A DNA stretch of 64,000 nucleotides from Microplitis mediator (GCF_029852145.1 NC_079977.1:21392781-21456780); one strand, 5' to 3'; positions 12,095 to 26,228 are shown, counted from the stretch's first letter. The notes: generated by a model from the letters alone, not told the origin. Translations and numbers: made by a program.

Positions 12095-13330
12095 GCGTAT
12101 GCAGCTCTAGTAACGAGCTTTGAGCTTGCGAAGCTCAAAGCTCCGCCTCAGCACCAAGTTAATGCACACGCCTACAGTGACTACTATTTTTCACCGAACT
12201 TAGCCCTTTTTGGGCCGAGCTTTTCAAATTTCACGTTAGTGAAGCTCACGTTAGCGGCCGGATTGTTACTATGCCAGGCAAGCTTTTTTATCTTCACACT
12301 AACAAAAATGTCAGTGAGCTTGCAAGCTTTCGGAAAACTGAAAGCTCAAAATTCTATTGAGTGTTTTAGTATATCAAGGGCTTTAAACAATTTTGTTCAG
12401 TCAGTTGAACGATTATCTTGCGGAGCTTTGAAGCTTTCACGCGCTTAAATGCTCGTCAGAGTCAAAATACAATTTTCTAGATCAAATCCAGGTCAACGAG
12501 CTTTTGACAACTAATACGATTAAATGTTCAATCATATTAGTGTTAGATTTTGCGATCCACCACAAGCTTTCGAGCTTTTCTGGCCTAAGATCCTTAATTC
12601 TGTGCAATTGCTCTATGACGTTCGAGCTTTCGCCCTTCTCAGATACACGGAGCTCACGAGCTCTACAAAAGCTTGACAGAGTACAATTGACCTTTTTACC
12701 CCAAAGCTTTATATTTCGGCTAAGTTTACAAGCTCTTCAGACATTTCTAATGTCAAATTATTCTTCTTACACGCCTAAAATATTCCCCGAGCTTTTCTAC
12801 CTCTAGTGAGCTTTCTGTAATTCTTCGAGCTTTTAACAATAATATCTCTAGCGGCGAATTATTCATCGGCGTATCCGACTGCTGAAACTAAACTTGTCAC
12901 ACTGAGCTTGCAAGCTCGGCCTTTTCACTTCCCGACAACCTTTTAACATACTTATAAAATATTTCCCCCTCTACTGATCTGCAAGCTCAGTCTATACATT
13001 AGACCTTCTACTTATTTTGAGCTCGAGATTGCAAGCTCGAGCTTTTTTATGCTTTACTGAGGATTAAACTCCTCACTAAAATATGACCCACGTTCATTTA
13101 CTCGCTAGCTTACCTGCATAACCTGAGCTTGCGAGCTTTTCTATCTCGGGCTTGCAAGCTCTTGCGGAAATTCAATCAATTTTCAAATTACTTTTTCTCT
13201 ATCAATTTATCTATAATCTCCAATTACTATCGAGCTTTCGTGTCACTTGTAAACTAAAAAGCTCTCAAATATCCATAACTCTTTAACGAAAATCTAAATA
13301 CTCAGCTCTCATGCATAATTCGATATCGCC
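12095..13330. repeat. AGCTT/GAGCTT-saturated island 1
   Basis: GAGCTT or its complement AAGCTC occurs about two dozen times in 1.2 kb (my count by eye). At roughly 70% AT fewer than one is expected. Several form the palindrome GAGCTTGCAAGCTC (about 12902 and 13030-13150). There is no fixed spacing or unit, and the sequence between words is unrelated and GC-richer than its surroundings. Frames at 12068-12448 and 12504-12806 lie in this region but look word-driven and match nothing I know. A larger sister island lies at 48180-50710. Confidence 0.8.
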
Positions 13331-13960
13331 AGTAAATTTTAATATGCAAACCGTCTCTCGAGTCAACTCGCTCTCTTTATCTACAAACGACGTTTATGGT
13401 AGACCGTTCAAATCGATACCCTCATTATTCACCTCACGGATCTGTCCTCTTTTCCAGCCAAAAAAATAAAAAATAAACCAAAATAAATATAATATTATTC
13501 GTGAGAAAGTGTCACTCCGAAGACTCTTCAAAGCAAACATAACCCTGCTATTAACTTTTTTTCTTTTAGTCTATTGATTATTTTTTTTATTTTTTACCGT
13601 AACAAATTTATTCGAGAGCATAGTACACTGAAGGATTACTTTATGCATTCAACGTACAGAATGGAATAAAATATTCTGGCTTGTATTACGTATGTACGGT
13701 AAAAGTTGAGGGTATAAGTACGAAATAGTAGACGTGAATTAGCAAGTCATGTGAAACTCTTGTCTCTAGAGCGCAAAAATTTACATACTCTAGATCATTC
13801 TTCGTCTTTTGTTGTACCAATTAACGGAATAAATATCAAGTTAAACATGATGTTAGTCATACTTTTAATATTTATAAAAGTAGAAAACGTAATTTTACTC
13901 TAATGAGATTTTTGTTGAGTTCAATTTTACTCATCATCCAAATTGTTAGTTTTAACAATT
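13331..13960. other. unique stretch, nothing recognised
   Basis: Ordinary AT-rich sequence without coding or repeat signal. Confidence 0.4.
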
Positions 13961-14850
13961 TAACTCAACCGATTTGACGAAGAAAATTCAACACTACGAA
14001 TTTAATATCAACGAAATTTTCTGGAAAGTTAATAATTTAGGAATTATAACCCTTTAAAAGTTTTCGAAAATGAAAGCCCTTTTTCTACAATTCCAATAAT
14101 TGGAATGGGCGCCATTTTTCAATTGCACTAATCTCTACGAATACTTGGAATAATTAACATTGTTAGTAGTGAATTTTAAAGGGAATTGAGTGCTCTACAA
14201 ATTTGATTTCTATGAAATTTTTTGAAAAATTGATAATTCAGAAGTTATAGCCTTTTTAAAATTTTCGAAAAAGAGCACCCGTTTTCTACAATTCCAATAA
14301 TTTGAATGGGCGCCATTTCTCAATTGCACTTATCTCTGCGAATAATTTCAATAATTAGCATTGTTAGCAGACCATTCTAAAGAAAATTGAATGCTTTACA
14401 AATTTGATATCAATAAAATTTTCCGTAAAATTAATAATTAAAAAGTTATGGCTGTTTTAATATTATGGAAAAATTTAAGTAAACTTAGCAGCAAATATCA
14501 CTCAACTACAAAAGCGGCATTATTTCAGTGAATATAAAAAATAATTAGCTTTGTTAGCAGACCGTCTCAACGGAAATTTGATCCTCTACAAATTTGATAT
14601 CCATGAAAAAATTTGTAAAGCGAATAGTTTGAAAGTTATCGCTATTTAAAAGTTGAGAAAACTTTATTCTTTGTTATCGTGAAATCAAAACCTGTAATTC
14701 ACTTTTAATGAACATATTTTTTCTCATGAACGATGGAGGTAATTAGCTTCTCCAATAGCTTATTTCACGAGAAATTCAATGCCCTACAACTTTTATATCA
14801 ACAAAAAATTCTGTAAAACCAATAGTTTTCAAGCCGCAGCCCTTTGATGC
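13960..14850. repeat. ~200-bp tandem array (GGGCGCCATTTTTCAATTGC family), about five units
   Basis: Box halves of the type GCTCTACAAATTTGATATCA recur near 13990, 14190, 14393, 14581 and 14783, each preceded by a GGAAATT(T/G)AATG-like arm in most units. GGGCGCCATTTYTCAATTGC starts units near 14106 and 14308. Each unit carries a GTTATAGCC(C)TTT segment and ends with an ATTAGCATTGTTAG block. It is the same family as 22020-23200, in the same orientation. Confidence 0.8.
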
Positions 14851-17030
14851 AAAAAAAGATGAAAATTTATAAATTTTCGGTTTCATTCTTTCATCACTTA
14901 TTCTTGTATATATTTGTATATACAATGCACGTTGTACACTGTATTTCACATCCGTTGGAGTGAATATCAGAGAGAATTCTATCCGTATTTTACTTCCGTT
15001 GTCGTCATATAGTCACGGATTCTCCCACGTCATGCCAGCCAACCGCTTTTCGATATTTTAATATTCGCACCGAGAGATGAAATCCCCCTTGGGCTTTAAA
15101 TATTATTCATGGTATGCTTCTGCACTTCTCTTTCGGTAACTCTTAAGGCACTGAATGATATAAGAAAAAAAAAACATAACAACAATTGGAAAAAAAAAAA
15201 AATTATATTCAAATTTATATTTTTTCAAACTAATGCAATTATTTTAAATTAAATGTCATCGTGTCCAGAAATAATATAGATATTTAATTATAATTATTAT
15301 TATCTCCATTTTTATATGAATTAACATTGACTGGTGGATATGACACTTGAATTAATTTTAATTAAATGCAAATTATTCAATGAATATTCTCTAGGTTATT
15401 ATTAAATTCAAGTCAATATATACATACATACATATATAAATATATATATATATGATTTTTGTGATGTAATGATGGTTATTAATGTAAAAGCAATAGATAC
15501 AATGAAAAATGACTAATTATTAGAGCTCGATTAATTTCTTTGGTGATTAATTGGGAAGAAATATGACAGTTTGTTTTATTAATGTAACATTTTGTTATTA
15601 CTATCAACTGTCAACGAATAACGAAAGCTAACCTTAAAATAGAGACGCTGAATTTAATACCGATTGAGTCGGTCTACAATCGAATTGCTGATAACAATTA
15701 TTGCAGCAGCCGAATTTAATTTGTTGTTTGTTTAGATAAATATTTATTTATTATTTGAAATATACTTGTGCTGGATTTTATTAAAATAACAACGCGAGTA
15801 TATTTAGTATTCAAAATAATTAAAAATAAATATTTAAATTGATAATAATTTTTAAAATTAATTGGGCTGTTGCAATACTCGTGTGGGAAATAACCGAGCG
15901 TAGAGTAGGCCTCCGTAAGGTTTTAAATCTCTGACGGCGTCTATATTTTAGGGTTTACTATTCAATCATTTTTATTCATCTCAGTTAGTTTTTATTTATT
16001 TTCTATTTTATAAATACTAACAACAACAACAACGACAACAACAACAACTCGTTTATAATATTATTTGTTTTGAGAGGGACGGGGGAGACTCTGTGTGTGG
16101 ACTCTGACATTAATTATCATCTCGGACAGCATTACGAGGTAGATTTATTACAAAACTAACGATCCTGACGATCCCGAGCCTCCATTTATCCGCTTGTTGA
16201 CTATCTTTTATCATTATGATTTATAAATATTATAATCTAGTGTCAAAAGTCGAAACTTTACTGGTAAATAATAAACGGGTATTATCCTACTTGTATCAAC
16301 TATTTCCAACTAAATCAAATATTCCACTGATATTTATTGTTCTTTACTATTTATGTTGTATTCAATAATTTCTCAAGAATGACAATATCTCAAATTACTT
16401 AGAGTTAAATATGCGCAGAACGAATCAGCAATCAAAACAATCGTTTTGCTAACCGAAGGTTTGCGGTTAGATTCCATCTCATTGGACTTTTCTTTAATTT
16501 TCATACCTTTTAGCTCCTTTAAAATTAAGGTACTTAAATAACAATACTAGGTGCTTTGAAGATGCTGAGATTCCATTACAATCAATTAATATAATTCAAC
16601 TCTTCGTTCTTCTAAAGTGCTATTATTATCATTATAATTATTGTTATTATTATTATTATTATACTAGAACTGCAGAGTAACTTTTAATGGTAATTGACGT
16701 GCGCGTAAACACGTTTGTGCTGTCGGCTTCAGGTTTAATGCAGGTTTTATGTCTTTGTAGCATAAATATATAAAGATATACACACACGAATTTATGTATA
16801 CATACATATATATTTAAAGAGAGAAAGAAATCCCGTCTGTTAGCTTTTCTATTAAACATTCAGAGAAATTAACTTGTAAATCGTGATAAAATTAACAATA
16901 AAAAAATATATCAACAGCAGATGTTATTTAATTATCTATTATTCCATTTAATTTTTTTTTTTTTTGCAACAAAAAATATATTCCAACCTTTTTATTTTAC
17001 ATAAATTTAATACTTTTACAAATTTAGCTG
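14851..17030. other. mostly unique AT-rich stretch
   Basis: Contains a (CAA)n patch near 16021-16048, TA/ATAC microsatellites near 15420-15450 and a short ATT run near 16640-16665. The minus-strand frame at 16659-16859 is Cys/Tyr/Val-rich chance sequence. No exon, RNA or transposon end is recognised. Confidence 0.4.
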
Positions 17031-17061
17031 TGACGTGTAGAATTTTTGTTTCATCGAAAAA

Positions 17062-17108
17062 GTTAAAGGAAACTTTTTTGTAGAGAATTTTATGCTCTAC
17101 AAAAAAGA
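17062..17108. repeat. isolated palindromic box
   Basis: AACTTTTTTGTAGAGAATTT is followed by TATGCTCTACAAAAAAGAA. The arms TTTTTTGTAGAG and CTCTACAAAAAA are perfectly complementary over 12 bp, with a short AT-rich loop. It is one of the best-preserved boxes in the window and has no tandem neighbours. Confidence 0.7.
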
Positions 17109-17109
17109 A

Positions 17110-17809
17110 TTCATCATTTTTTTTATATTTTCAGAAATCAATTCGCAATTTGAATATTAAAGCCCGTCGCCCGATTACCAAAATTCAAAATTTGAATTTC
17201 GCGCCTTAAAAGCTTTTGGCTTCAAAAATGTCAACTTTACCCCAGTTATCACTCTCTCACGAAAAATATCTTAGTAATTTGCATGTATTCATTAATTAAG
17301 CCGTAATCTTATCTAATTGTTATCAAGTCACAATAAATTTCATTTAAAAAACCCAGATATTTTTTCTCTATTTTAATTGTCCATTAATTATTTTTTTTTT
17401 TTTCTTAAGCTTAAATAGAGATTCTAGGTCTTTAAAATGTCTTAGAATTGTAATATCTACGTATCCATTTATTTAAAGAGGTCATTAAGCTGAGCAGAGA
17501 ATTTTTTAGTCGCTTGTTCACTTTAATGCCTCTTCTAAATTTTCTCTTCACTGAAATGCTTCCAACATTCCTCTTACTTTTTTTTTTCTATTCAAACTGC
17601 AAAATAACTTAATAAAGAATTTTTTAATATAAACGGATATATATCTATATATATATACATATATATATATATATTCATAAATATACTATTTTTATTGACA
17701 GGTTACAAAGTAAAAGATCACAAAAGCTAAAGAAGAAAAAAAATTTTCAAAGACGTGATTATTGAATCATTTTTTTCATTTGAAAAAGATCTTTGGAACT
17801 TTCTAAATT

Positions 17810-17876
<67 letters not shown>

Positions 17877-18270
17877 GTGATTTTAGTTCTGTATTGAATA
17901 GTACTTTGATAGCAGCTGTGACATATTTTCGAGATTAAAAAGAATCATTTCGACAGTTTCTTTTTGATGTATCCTTTGATGTCGACTTTTTGCAGGTAAA
18001 AAAAAGCTTCTTTTTTTCGAATAAAATCAATTTTGAGAGATTGAAAATCCGAGTTTTTATGTGAATTATTTTTAGGGTAGTTATCAGTTGGGTTAAATGT
18101 ACAGAGTCCTTTTTGCAGTAAATCTAATTCGCTAGAAAATTAAGTCCATTAGAATTTTTATTTTATTATTTTTATTGCTATGTGAATCAAAAACGGCTTC
18201 AAAGATTCAGTTTATTTTATGTAGGTGGTTTTAAAAGCTAAATATTCATTATTTGGGTAAATTTTTAAAA
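17110..18270. other. unique AT-rich stretch with long (TTA)n microsatellite
   Basis: A TTA/ATT run spans about 17813-17870, and TA-rich microsatellite lies near 17635-17675. Nothing else is recognised. Confidence 0.45.
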
Positions 18271-19140
18271 TAACTCATAGGAAATTTTATTTTCTACAAA
18301 TGCGGCTCCTGTCCTTATCAATGAATCTCCGTAACTTTTCTTGGAATAACAATTTTAAATAAAATCAAAAGGAGATTTGTATTTTCCAAAAAATTGATAT
18401 TTATTTTTTTAAATAACTTTCATGGGTTAAGGGTTCATTTTACGTTAAAAGTCAATAAGTTCTTTTATCTGGGAAATTTAATTTCCTAAAAAAATGGTCC
18501 TTGACCTTATCAACGAATCTCTGTAACTTTTCTTGGAATCACGATTGTAAATTAAATCAATATGAGTTTTATATTTTCCAAAAAATTTATATTCATTTTT
18601 TTAAATCACTTTCATAGGTTATGGGTTCATTTTACGTTAAAAGTCAATGAGTCCTTTTTTGTAGGAAATTAAATTTCCTATAATAATGGTCCTTGACCTT
18701 ATCGACGAATCTCTGTAACTTTTCTTGGAATTTCAATTTCAAATTAAATCAAAATTAGATGTCTTTATTTTCTAAAAAATTTGTATTTATTTTTTCAAAT
18801 TACTTTCATGGGTTGTGGTTCCATTTTACGTTAAAAGTCAATGAGTCCATTTCTGTAGGAAATTTAATTTCCTATCAGAATGGTCCTTGACCTTATCGAC
18901 GAATCTCTGTAACTTTTCTTGGAATTTCAATTTCAAATTAAATCAAAATTAGATTTCTTTATTTTCCAAAAAACTTATATTGTCTTCATTCAAATAACTT
19001 TTATAGATTAAGGATTAATTTTATGTTAAAAGACAATGATACCTTTTTTGTAGGAAATTTAATTTCCTACAATAATGGTCCTTGACCTTATCAACGAATC
19101 TCTACAACTTTTCTTGGAATTCAAAATTTAATTTTGTCAT
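18270..19140 (-). repeat. ~193-bp box array, GGTCAAGGACC family (minus), five units
   Basis: GGTCCTTGACCTTATC or a close variant recurs at about 18305, 18496, 18688, 18882 and 19077, spacings 192-195 bp. Just before it each unit has TTTTTTGTAGGAAATTTAAT and TTTCCTA(C/T)(A/C)A. Just after it come CGAATCTCTGTAACTTTTCT and TGGAATTTCAATTT. The same unit runs on the opposite strand at 44170-45350 and 62460-63400. Confidence 0.88.
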
Positions 19141-21000
19141 GTCAGAGATGACATCTTTCAATCGGCTCATTTCATTAACAAAATAGTATCGTTGATAAAT
19201 TAGTCTTGATATTAATTAATTAGCAACCAAAATAAGCAATTTCAATATTTGTTCTTAGATTATAAAAATAAGAACTAAAAAAATTTCTCATGATTAATTA
19301 ATAGGTAATAATTAATATAATAACTCTAATGAAAAGCTATACTTATAAGTGCTTTATTTTCAAGTAAATTACCAACTTTTGGAAAGACTCCAAAGAGTCG
19401 AGTGAGCGGAAGAAGGAGAATTGAAAGAGGGCGAGAGAAAACACAAGCCAAGAAGTTTTACTGAACTTCTTGTATGCTCTTATATTTCTGAATATATTTT
19501 AGCTTAAGTATACATGTATATAAATATATACAAGAATAATCAAGTAGCAAACTGACAAAACTTAACAATGATTTATTACTGACTAATTACGAGATTGATA
19601 TTCACTAATTACCACTTTTTTTTACTAAAGTTCAAATGTTACTCATTTCTCTTCAACTTTCCAAGCTTCTAACTTTTGAACTATTCGTTTTATCAAAAAA
19701 ATCAATTTGGCCGATTTTTTAGGTTATCAAATTCTCTACAATTGAAATTCTCGCAACTTTTACCATAAAATCCATAGTTGCCAAGTTATCGGTAGATATG
19801 TAAGTCATAGTGGGATAATTTTAGAAATCATAGCAAAGCTTGATGTTTTTTTTTATTTTAGAGTTAGAATTAATGGAGTATCATGTTAGGCTAGTACATA
19901 AGGGTAGTAGACCCTTAGCTTGTAACGGTATGTAACCATCATAACCCAGATTCAAGCTTAGGCGAGGCTGTGGGTAACCGAAATGACCATAATCGATCTA
20001 AACAACAAGATTATCTCTCTAATTGCCATCTGCTATGTCTCTATATCTGTTCTCTAAATATATATATATATACATATATATAAATAGAATGAGGGAGCAT
20101 TTGCCAGAGAGTGAATGGGTTGAGGATGATGAGGCAAAGGGGTTGCAGAGAGATATGATTGCAAGTGGAATGTGCTTCGGATTCGGTATCTCCAGTTACC
20201 AGTTACCCGAGTTTCGTTAGATAATTTGTGGTTTTCATTTAAATCAATGGTTATTGTATTAAATTTATCATGATCTTGATAATAGAGTCAGTTTTCCATA
20301 TGGTTATTTTAATGATAGTAATACTAAATTTTTAATCTATTGGATCGAAACGGATAAATCGGTCTGTAACACCGGCATTTAAAATAAAAATCTATTTGCA
20401 GGAAAAATGAAAATGTCGTTAAATTATTTTAAAAATGCATCTTCATTTATAAACCTAATAGTAAGTAGCTAACTAAGTTGAGAGGATTTCAGTGAATAAG
20501 ACTTGAAGAGTAAAATTTCGTGTCTAGTGTTTCACTACCTCAATTCCCCGACCACAGTATCAGTCTAACTCGACCACAAAGCCGCGGTTTCCCAGTAGTA
20601 GTTTTACTTTAAGGTTAGTCCATATCTAACAACGGACTCGATAGCTCTTGAGGTTTCTATCCAAACAACGTTGGAAGTAAATCTCAACTATAGTATAGAG
20701 ATAGAGGATGGAGCTTTCCGGTAAAGCTCTACTCACTCTTTACCTCAATTCTGCAATACAGGCGCCCGATCACTTCAACTAAACTTCCTCCGAACTAAAT
20801 TTTATATATAAAAGTTATCCGATACGCCGTCAATCAAAACTATTAAACTACTAACACTACTTAACGTCACTTTATTATTTAATTACATTGTTATAAATAA
20901 TAACAATAATTATAATTATTTAAAAGTTTTAAGTGGTTATTTAAACAAACAGTCCTCGGCAAAGTTTAAGCGCTTCTACAGCTTAAAATATAAAACTCAC
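19141..21000. other. unique stretch, several GC-richer patches
   Basis: GC-richer patches lie at 19880-20000, 20090-20220 and 20520-20780. The short frame within 20088-20220 (MREHLPESEWVEDD... ending LPEF) has a more protein-like composition than its surroundings, but I recognise no family, and it could be chance. Confidence 0.35.
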
Positions 21001-21009
21001 AACAAAATT

Positions 21010-21260
21010 CATCATGAGCTTTTTTATAGAAATTTTTTTCTACAAAAAGTTTTCTTATCAATTTTCCGATATCTTCAGTCCTAACCCTCAATTTGAATTT
21101 TATAATTCAAATTTCCCGCCAAAAATTCAATTAACAAGTTTTCAAACTTCCAAAGCTTCTGAAGCTCTGAATATTACACTTACAAAAAAATTCATCAGAA
21201 CCTTTTTTGTAGAAAATTTTCTGCTCTACAATAAAGGTCCTTATAAATTTTTTGATATCT
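21010..21260. repeat. two-unit box repeat
   Basis: CTTTTTTATAGAAATTTTTT, TCTACAAAAAG near 21018 and CCTTTTTTGTAGAAAATTTT, CTGCTCTACAATAAAGGTCC near 21202 are two palindromic boxes about 185 bp apart in otherwise diverged units. Confidence 0.65.
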
Positions 21261-21339
21261 CTGAACATTTACTGAGAAATTCCATTTCAAAAATCCGTAA
21301 AATATTAAATTTAAGTATACTCGCTCTTATCTAAAAATT

Positions 21340-22020
21340 AATAATACATATAAGCATTTATACATTTTTTTATACAAATAACAATAGTAATAATAATATA
21401 CAGTAGCGCGATTTATAGAATTAAACGACTTGTCAGTCGTTAAGGTATTTCTATTCTCTCATGCATAAATACACACATGGTAGCATTTGTATGTAAACAA
21501 CCGGTTATATATTCTCTTATGTATTTGGAATGTAAATATGTATATTATGGTAAAGGTACATAGGTTTTGTATATACAAAGTGAAATTCAACGTCTGCCAC
21601 CAGCAAAACCCCCGAGCCCATTTTAAACCAAAAGAGATTCGTGTCTCTCTCTTACTCTCTCACTCTTTCATTCTCTCCACCCCTTTCCTCGCCTTTTCAC
21701 TATGGGACTAATTCAATTGCGCAAAATAACTACGAGCTTGGAAATTATGAGGCAAATAGTAATATACGCATATACTGAGACTATTAGTAGCAGTGTAGTT
21801 GCTATCTCGTATCATATCGCACAGAGAATTCTGTGAAAATCCTCGTTTGTATAATTATCAAAGTCATACATCATATATTTATAATTTATATTTATTATGT
21901 GTGTTGTACTTAGTTCAATGACTATACATTTTAAGCTAATCAACTCTTATTACTTTGTAATTAATCATCTATATATATATATATACATACATAAATAAAG
22001 GAGGACATAACATTTTTCTC
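21340..22020. other. unique AT-rich stretch
   Basis: No gene or repeat unit recognised. A TA/TACA microsatellite lies near 21970-21990 and a CT-rich tract near 21645-21690. Confidence 0.4.
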
Positions 22021-23200
22021 GTTTACTGTGGGCGCCATTTTTTAAACGGCTTCTAATTATCTGATTAATTACGATAATTAGCAATATTAGTAGTGGTTTC
22101 CAAAGGAAATTTGATGCTCTACGAATTTGATATCAATGAAATTTTCTGAGAAATTCATAATTTAGAAGTTATACCCCTTTCAAAATTCCCGAAAACGAGC
22201 GCCCTATTTCTACAATTGTAATAATTTGAGTGGGCGCCATTTTTTCAATAGCACTTATCTCCACGAATAGTTATGATATTTAGTATTATTAGTAGTGTAT
22301 TTTAAAGGAAATTTAATGCTCTACAAAATTGTTCTCAATAAAATTTTTGAAAAAACAAACAGTTTAAAAGTTACAACCCTTTTTAAAGTTTTCGAAAATG
22401 AGCGCCCTTCTTCTACAATTGTAATAATTTGAGTGGGCGCCATTTTTCCAATAGCACTTATCTCCACGAATAATTATGATAATTAGCATTATTAATAGTG
22501 TATTTCAAAGGAAATTTAATGCTCTACAAAATTGTTATTAATAAAATTTTCCTAAAAACGAATATTTTAAAAGTTACAGCCGGTTTAAAATTTTCGAAAA
22601 TAAGCGCCCTATTTCTACAATTGTAATAATTTGAGTGGGCGCCATTTTTTCAATCGCACTTATCTCCACAAATAATTATGATAATTAGCATTATTAGTAG
22701 TGCATTTCAAAGGAAATTTAATGCTCTACAAAATTGTAATCAATAAAATTTTCGTAAAAACGAACAGTTTAAAAGTTACGGCCCTTTTAAAATTTTCGAA
22801 AATGAGCGCCCCATTTCTACAATTTTAATAATTTGAGTGGGCGCCATTTTTTCAATAGCACTTATCTCCACGAATAATTATGATAATTACTATTATTAGT
22901 AGTGCATTTTAAAGGAAATTTAATGCTCTACAAAATTGTTATTAATAAAATTTTCCTAAAAACGAATATTTTAGAAGTTACAGCCCTTTTAAAATTTTCA
23001 AAAATAAGCGCCCTTTTTCTATGAGTCTAATAGTCTTAATTAATCGTCTTTTTTAAATAGCACTTGTCTCCATAATAAATGACAACAATTACCATTGTTA
23101 GTAGCTGATTTTAAAGGGAATTGAACGCCCTACAAATTAATTTCAATAAAATTTGTCATAAAACCAATAGTTTAAAAGTTATCGCTCATTAAACGTAAAA
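22020..23200. repeat. 202-bp tandem array (GGGCGCCATTTTTT family), about six units
   Basis: GGGCGCCATTTTTT starts units at 22029, 22232, 22435, 22637 and 22839, spacing 202-203 bp, followed by one diverged unit. Each has AAAGGAAATTTAATGCTCTACAAA (quoted in parts: arm GGAAATTTAATG, arm CTCTACAAA), then AATAAAATTTTC and AAAAGTTACAGCCC. It is in the same family and orientation as 13960-14850 and is more regular. Confidence 0.9.
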
Positions 23201-23872
23201 AAAAAAACATTTCGAAATCAAATAAAAAAGTATGTTCGCGTAACACATGAAATGGGTTAAAAAAAAACTTCCTACTATTACTACACATAAATACTTGAAT
23301 TCAGTAACATTTACAACACATCACCATTTCAAGAAGTCACGGTATGACGTGAGTTTTTTTCTCTCATGATGACCAACAAATGATTACTCTGAATGCTCTG
23401 GCTCTCTACTGAATAAAAGAACCGTTGAATAATTTATATATAGTTATGTGTATATATAAATATAAATATGAATATAAGGTATATGAAATATATAAGAGGA
23501 TGCTAAAAGTAAAATTATTAAAGCTCAAATTACATGGTTTTAAAGTGTCACTAAAATACCTCCGGTTTTAAGAGGAACGGCTTATTTTATTCAGTATACT
23601 CTCAGGTTACAGGAAAAGCTTTTAAGCTTCATATAAAATTCACGAGGACATAAAAATTTGTTATAAAAAAAATACTCATAATGTTATAATGAAAAGTTTG
23701 AAATGAATTCACAAAAAAAAATTCACTATTCTATTTTTGAAGTTACAAATTATGAATTCAAATTATTCTAGAGTTGCTTTAAAAAAATCCGACTTTCCTT
23801 AACAATTTTTGTCTCTGAAAAATTTTTTGTTATATTTTCTATATGAACCTGGTGTTTAAGCTCTCAGTAAAT

Positions 23873-23908
<36 letters not shown>

Positions 23909-24870
23909 AGATTATGTAAGAAAATAGCGCAGTGTAGTTGTATAGGATCATGAGAGAAAAGGAATCTGAGAAACGTCATGAATGCGTTGCTCTGAATGCT
24001 TTTCCGTTGGTTGAAACCGAATGGAATAGACCAAGTCCTCGACGAGCTAAAGTGTGAAATGTTACCGCCCTGGGTAAATGTTAAAAGTATTTTCTTGTTA
24101 CTAAGAGACTAAGAACTATTTGTGAGTAAATAGAGAAAAGATTCTAGCCAACGAAAGAAATATTGAAATAATTCAACATTTTACGATAATTAAAAATTTT
24201 TTTTCTTAAAAAAATTATGGCTCTGCTCGTAATTACTTTAGAGGAATTGTTTAAATTTTTATTGAAAATTCAGTTTTTTCTCGACAATTTTCTTTTTTAA
24301 AAAAAATTTTTCTCTCAAATTACGCGGGAGGTATGAATTTTTAAAGAGCGCGTTTTTTTTTTTAGTTGACTTTTAAATGGAAAATTTTTTACTCGACATT
24401 TTTACAACTTCCGGAATGGACGCAGAAAAAATTACGAAACAAAAATTGTCGATGAAAGTCCGATCTTTAAGTGGAATTTTTTGTTATTACTCCAGAATAA
24501 TTAGGAACCATATTAATTTATTTTTTTTAAATTATAAAATTTTATTCTGGAACCGATTATTTAAAATTGATAATATCAAATATCATGTAATTTAATTATT
24601 ATTAATCGATAATTTCTGTATTTATCTACTACTCACATAAATAGATATTAGAGTGAGTGGATTTGTGGTCTAATTTGATCCGCGTTCTCGTAAACTCAAA
24701 TATTCTTGGGACAGTTTGTCGATATTTGATGGATTATTTACAGCACAAATATCATTATCAAATTGAATTGTGATTGACATCTAATATTCTTGATATCCAA
24801 CCCCACTCCAATATTCCCCCCTCTCTTAAAAAGAAAGAAATTCGACAAAGTGATTTATTAAAACACACCC
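23201..24870. other. unique AT-rich stretch with long poly-T
   Basis: A T run of about 32 spans 23876-23907. The frame at 24377-24595 is chance-like (Phe, Ile, Lys, Asn-rich). No element boundaries are seen. Confidence 0.4.
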
Positions 24871-25345
24871 TTTATTTTCAAACACTTCCTACGTCCAAAC
24901 TATCAATTTTAATGAAAAACTTGATAGGACCTTTTTTGTAGCCCTTCAAATTTCCTACAAAAAAGCTCCTTACAACTTTTTCCTCAGACCTATTTTTACA
25001 TGGCCTTGACACTCTAAAAGCTCTAGAGCCTCTAAAAAGCTCTGAACTCTTTTCTTTCAACATTAAAATCAAGATTACCCATTAAATATCAATCGTACAA
25101 AAAAAATGCATTAGACCTTTTTTGTAGCCCTTCAAATTTCCTACAAAAAAGCTCCTTACAACTTTTTTTCTCAGGCTCATTTTAACAAGCTCTAAAGACT
25201 CTGAAAGCTCAAATGGCTCTAAAAAGCTCTATTCTATTTTTTTTTTTTCATGATAAAATCAAAATTTCTCATTAAATATTAATCCTACCAAAAAAGTGTA
25301 CAGGACCTTTTTTGTAGCCCTTTAAATTTCCAACAAAAATCCCTT
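24870..25345. repeat. ~187-bp box array, AAAGCTC-containing family, three units
   Basis: ACCTTTTTTGTAGCCCTTCA and AATTTCCTACAAAAAAGCTC begin near 24929, 25115 and 25305. The arms TTTTTTGTAG and CTACAAAAAA are perfectly complementary in the first two units. The sequence between boxes is rich in AAAGCTCT, the same word that saturates the islands at 12.1 and 48.2 kb. Confidence 0.85.
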
Positions 25346-26228
25346 TGAGGGCCTTTAGCCGAAATCAATACGTAGCTCACAAAACAGGCTTAAAAAAAGT
25401 TAATGGTAGAAATATTATTTCAAATGAGCACATACAAATTTATATATACACATATTTATATATATATTATTGTATATTGAATGTCCGTCAACAAACATTG
25501 TATGATATATGCATCCATTATTTTATCATATTTATCTGTATATTTTATCATATATTGTCATCAGAGTACTCGTCCGCGCATTACTGCGATAACACACGAG
25601 TAAACAATTTTTCATCATCGATTTGATATTATTTTATACAATAATAATGATGATAATAAATATATAAAACATGTCATCGCAACTGACTGTTCATATAATC
25701 GATGGGATATTTTAAATCGCTCATAATTATTTTATTAGTAATAATAATAATAAAAAAAAAATAAATAAATAAATTGAAAAATACTTTTTTCTCATTTTCC
25801 CGTCGAAAGTCTCGAGTAGTTTGCAAACAATCCTCAATAGCTTATAAGATATAAGACGTAAAAAAATAAAAAAAGTGCTGAAGAAAATACTGAAGCGGCA
25901 GAAAGATAAAAAAAATAAACAGGAGGTTTAAAAACAATAGCTCAGTAAAAATAAAAGTTTTCTTGTGAGAAACGATCAGACAGGATTTTTTTTAAGCCGC
26001 ACGGACATATATATCAAGATATATTGAGCTTGTTTTAATTACTTTCCGGGTTTATTAAACGCTGTAGTTTTAATCAATAGTTAATATGTCTTCATTTTTT
26101 TTTCTGCCGGTAAAAAAATTTATTTATTAGACTTGAAGTTTATTTTAGTAATTTATTATATTTGCGGTGGTTAGAGTAAATTACGGGTTAAATAGAAAAA
26201 TAAAGTGCAAGTTAATTTTTTTTTCCAT
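25346..26228. other. unique AT-rich stretch
   Basis: TATA-type microsatellite lies near 25440-25470 and AATAA-type low complexity near 25735-25775. No gene is recognised. Confidence 0.4.
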
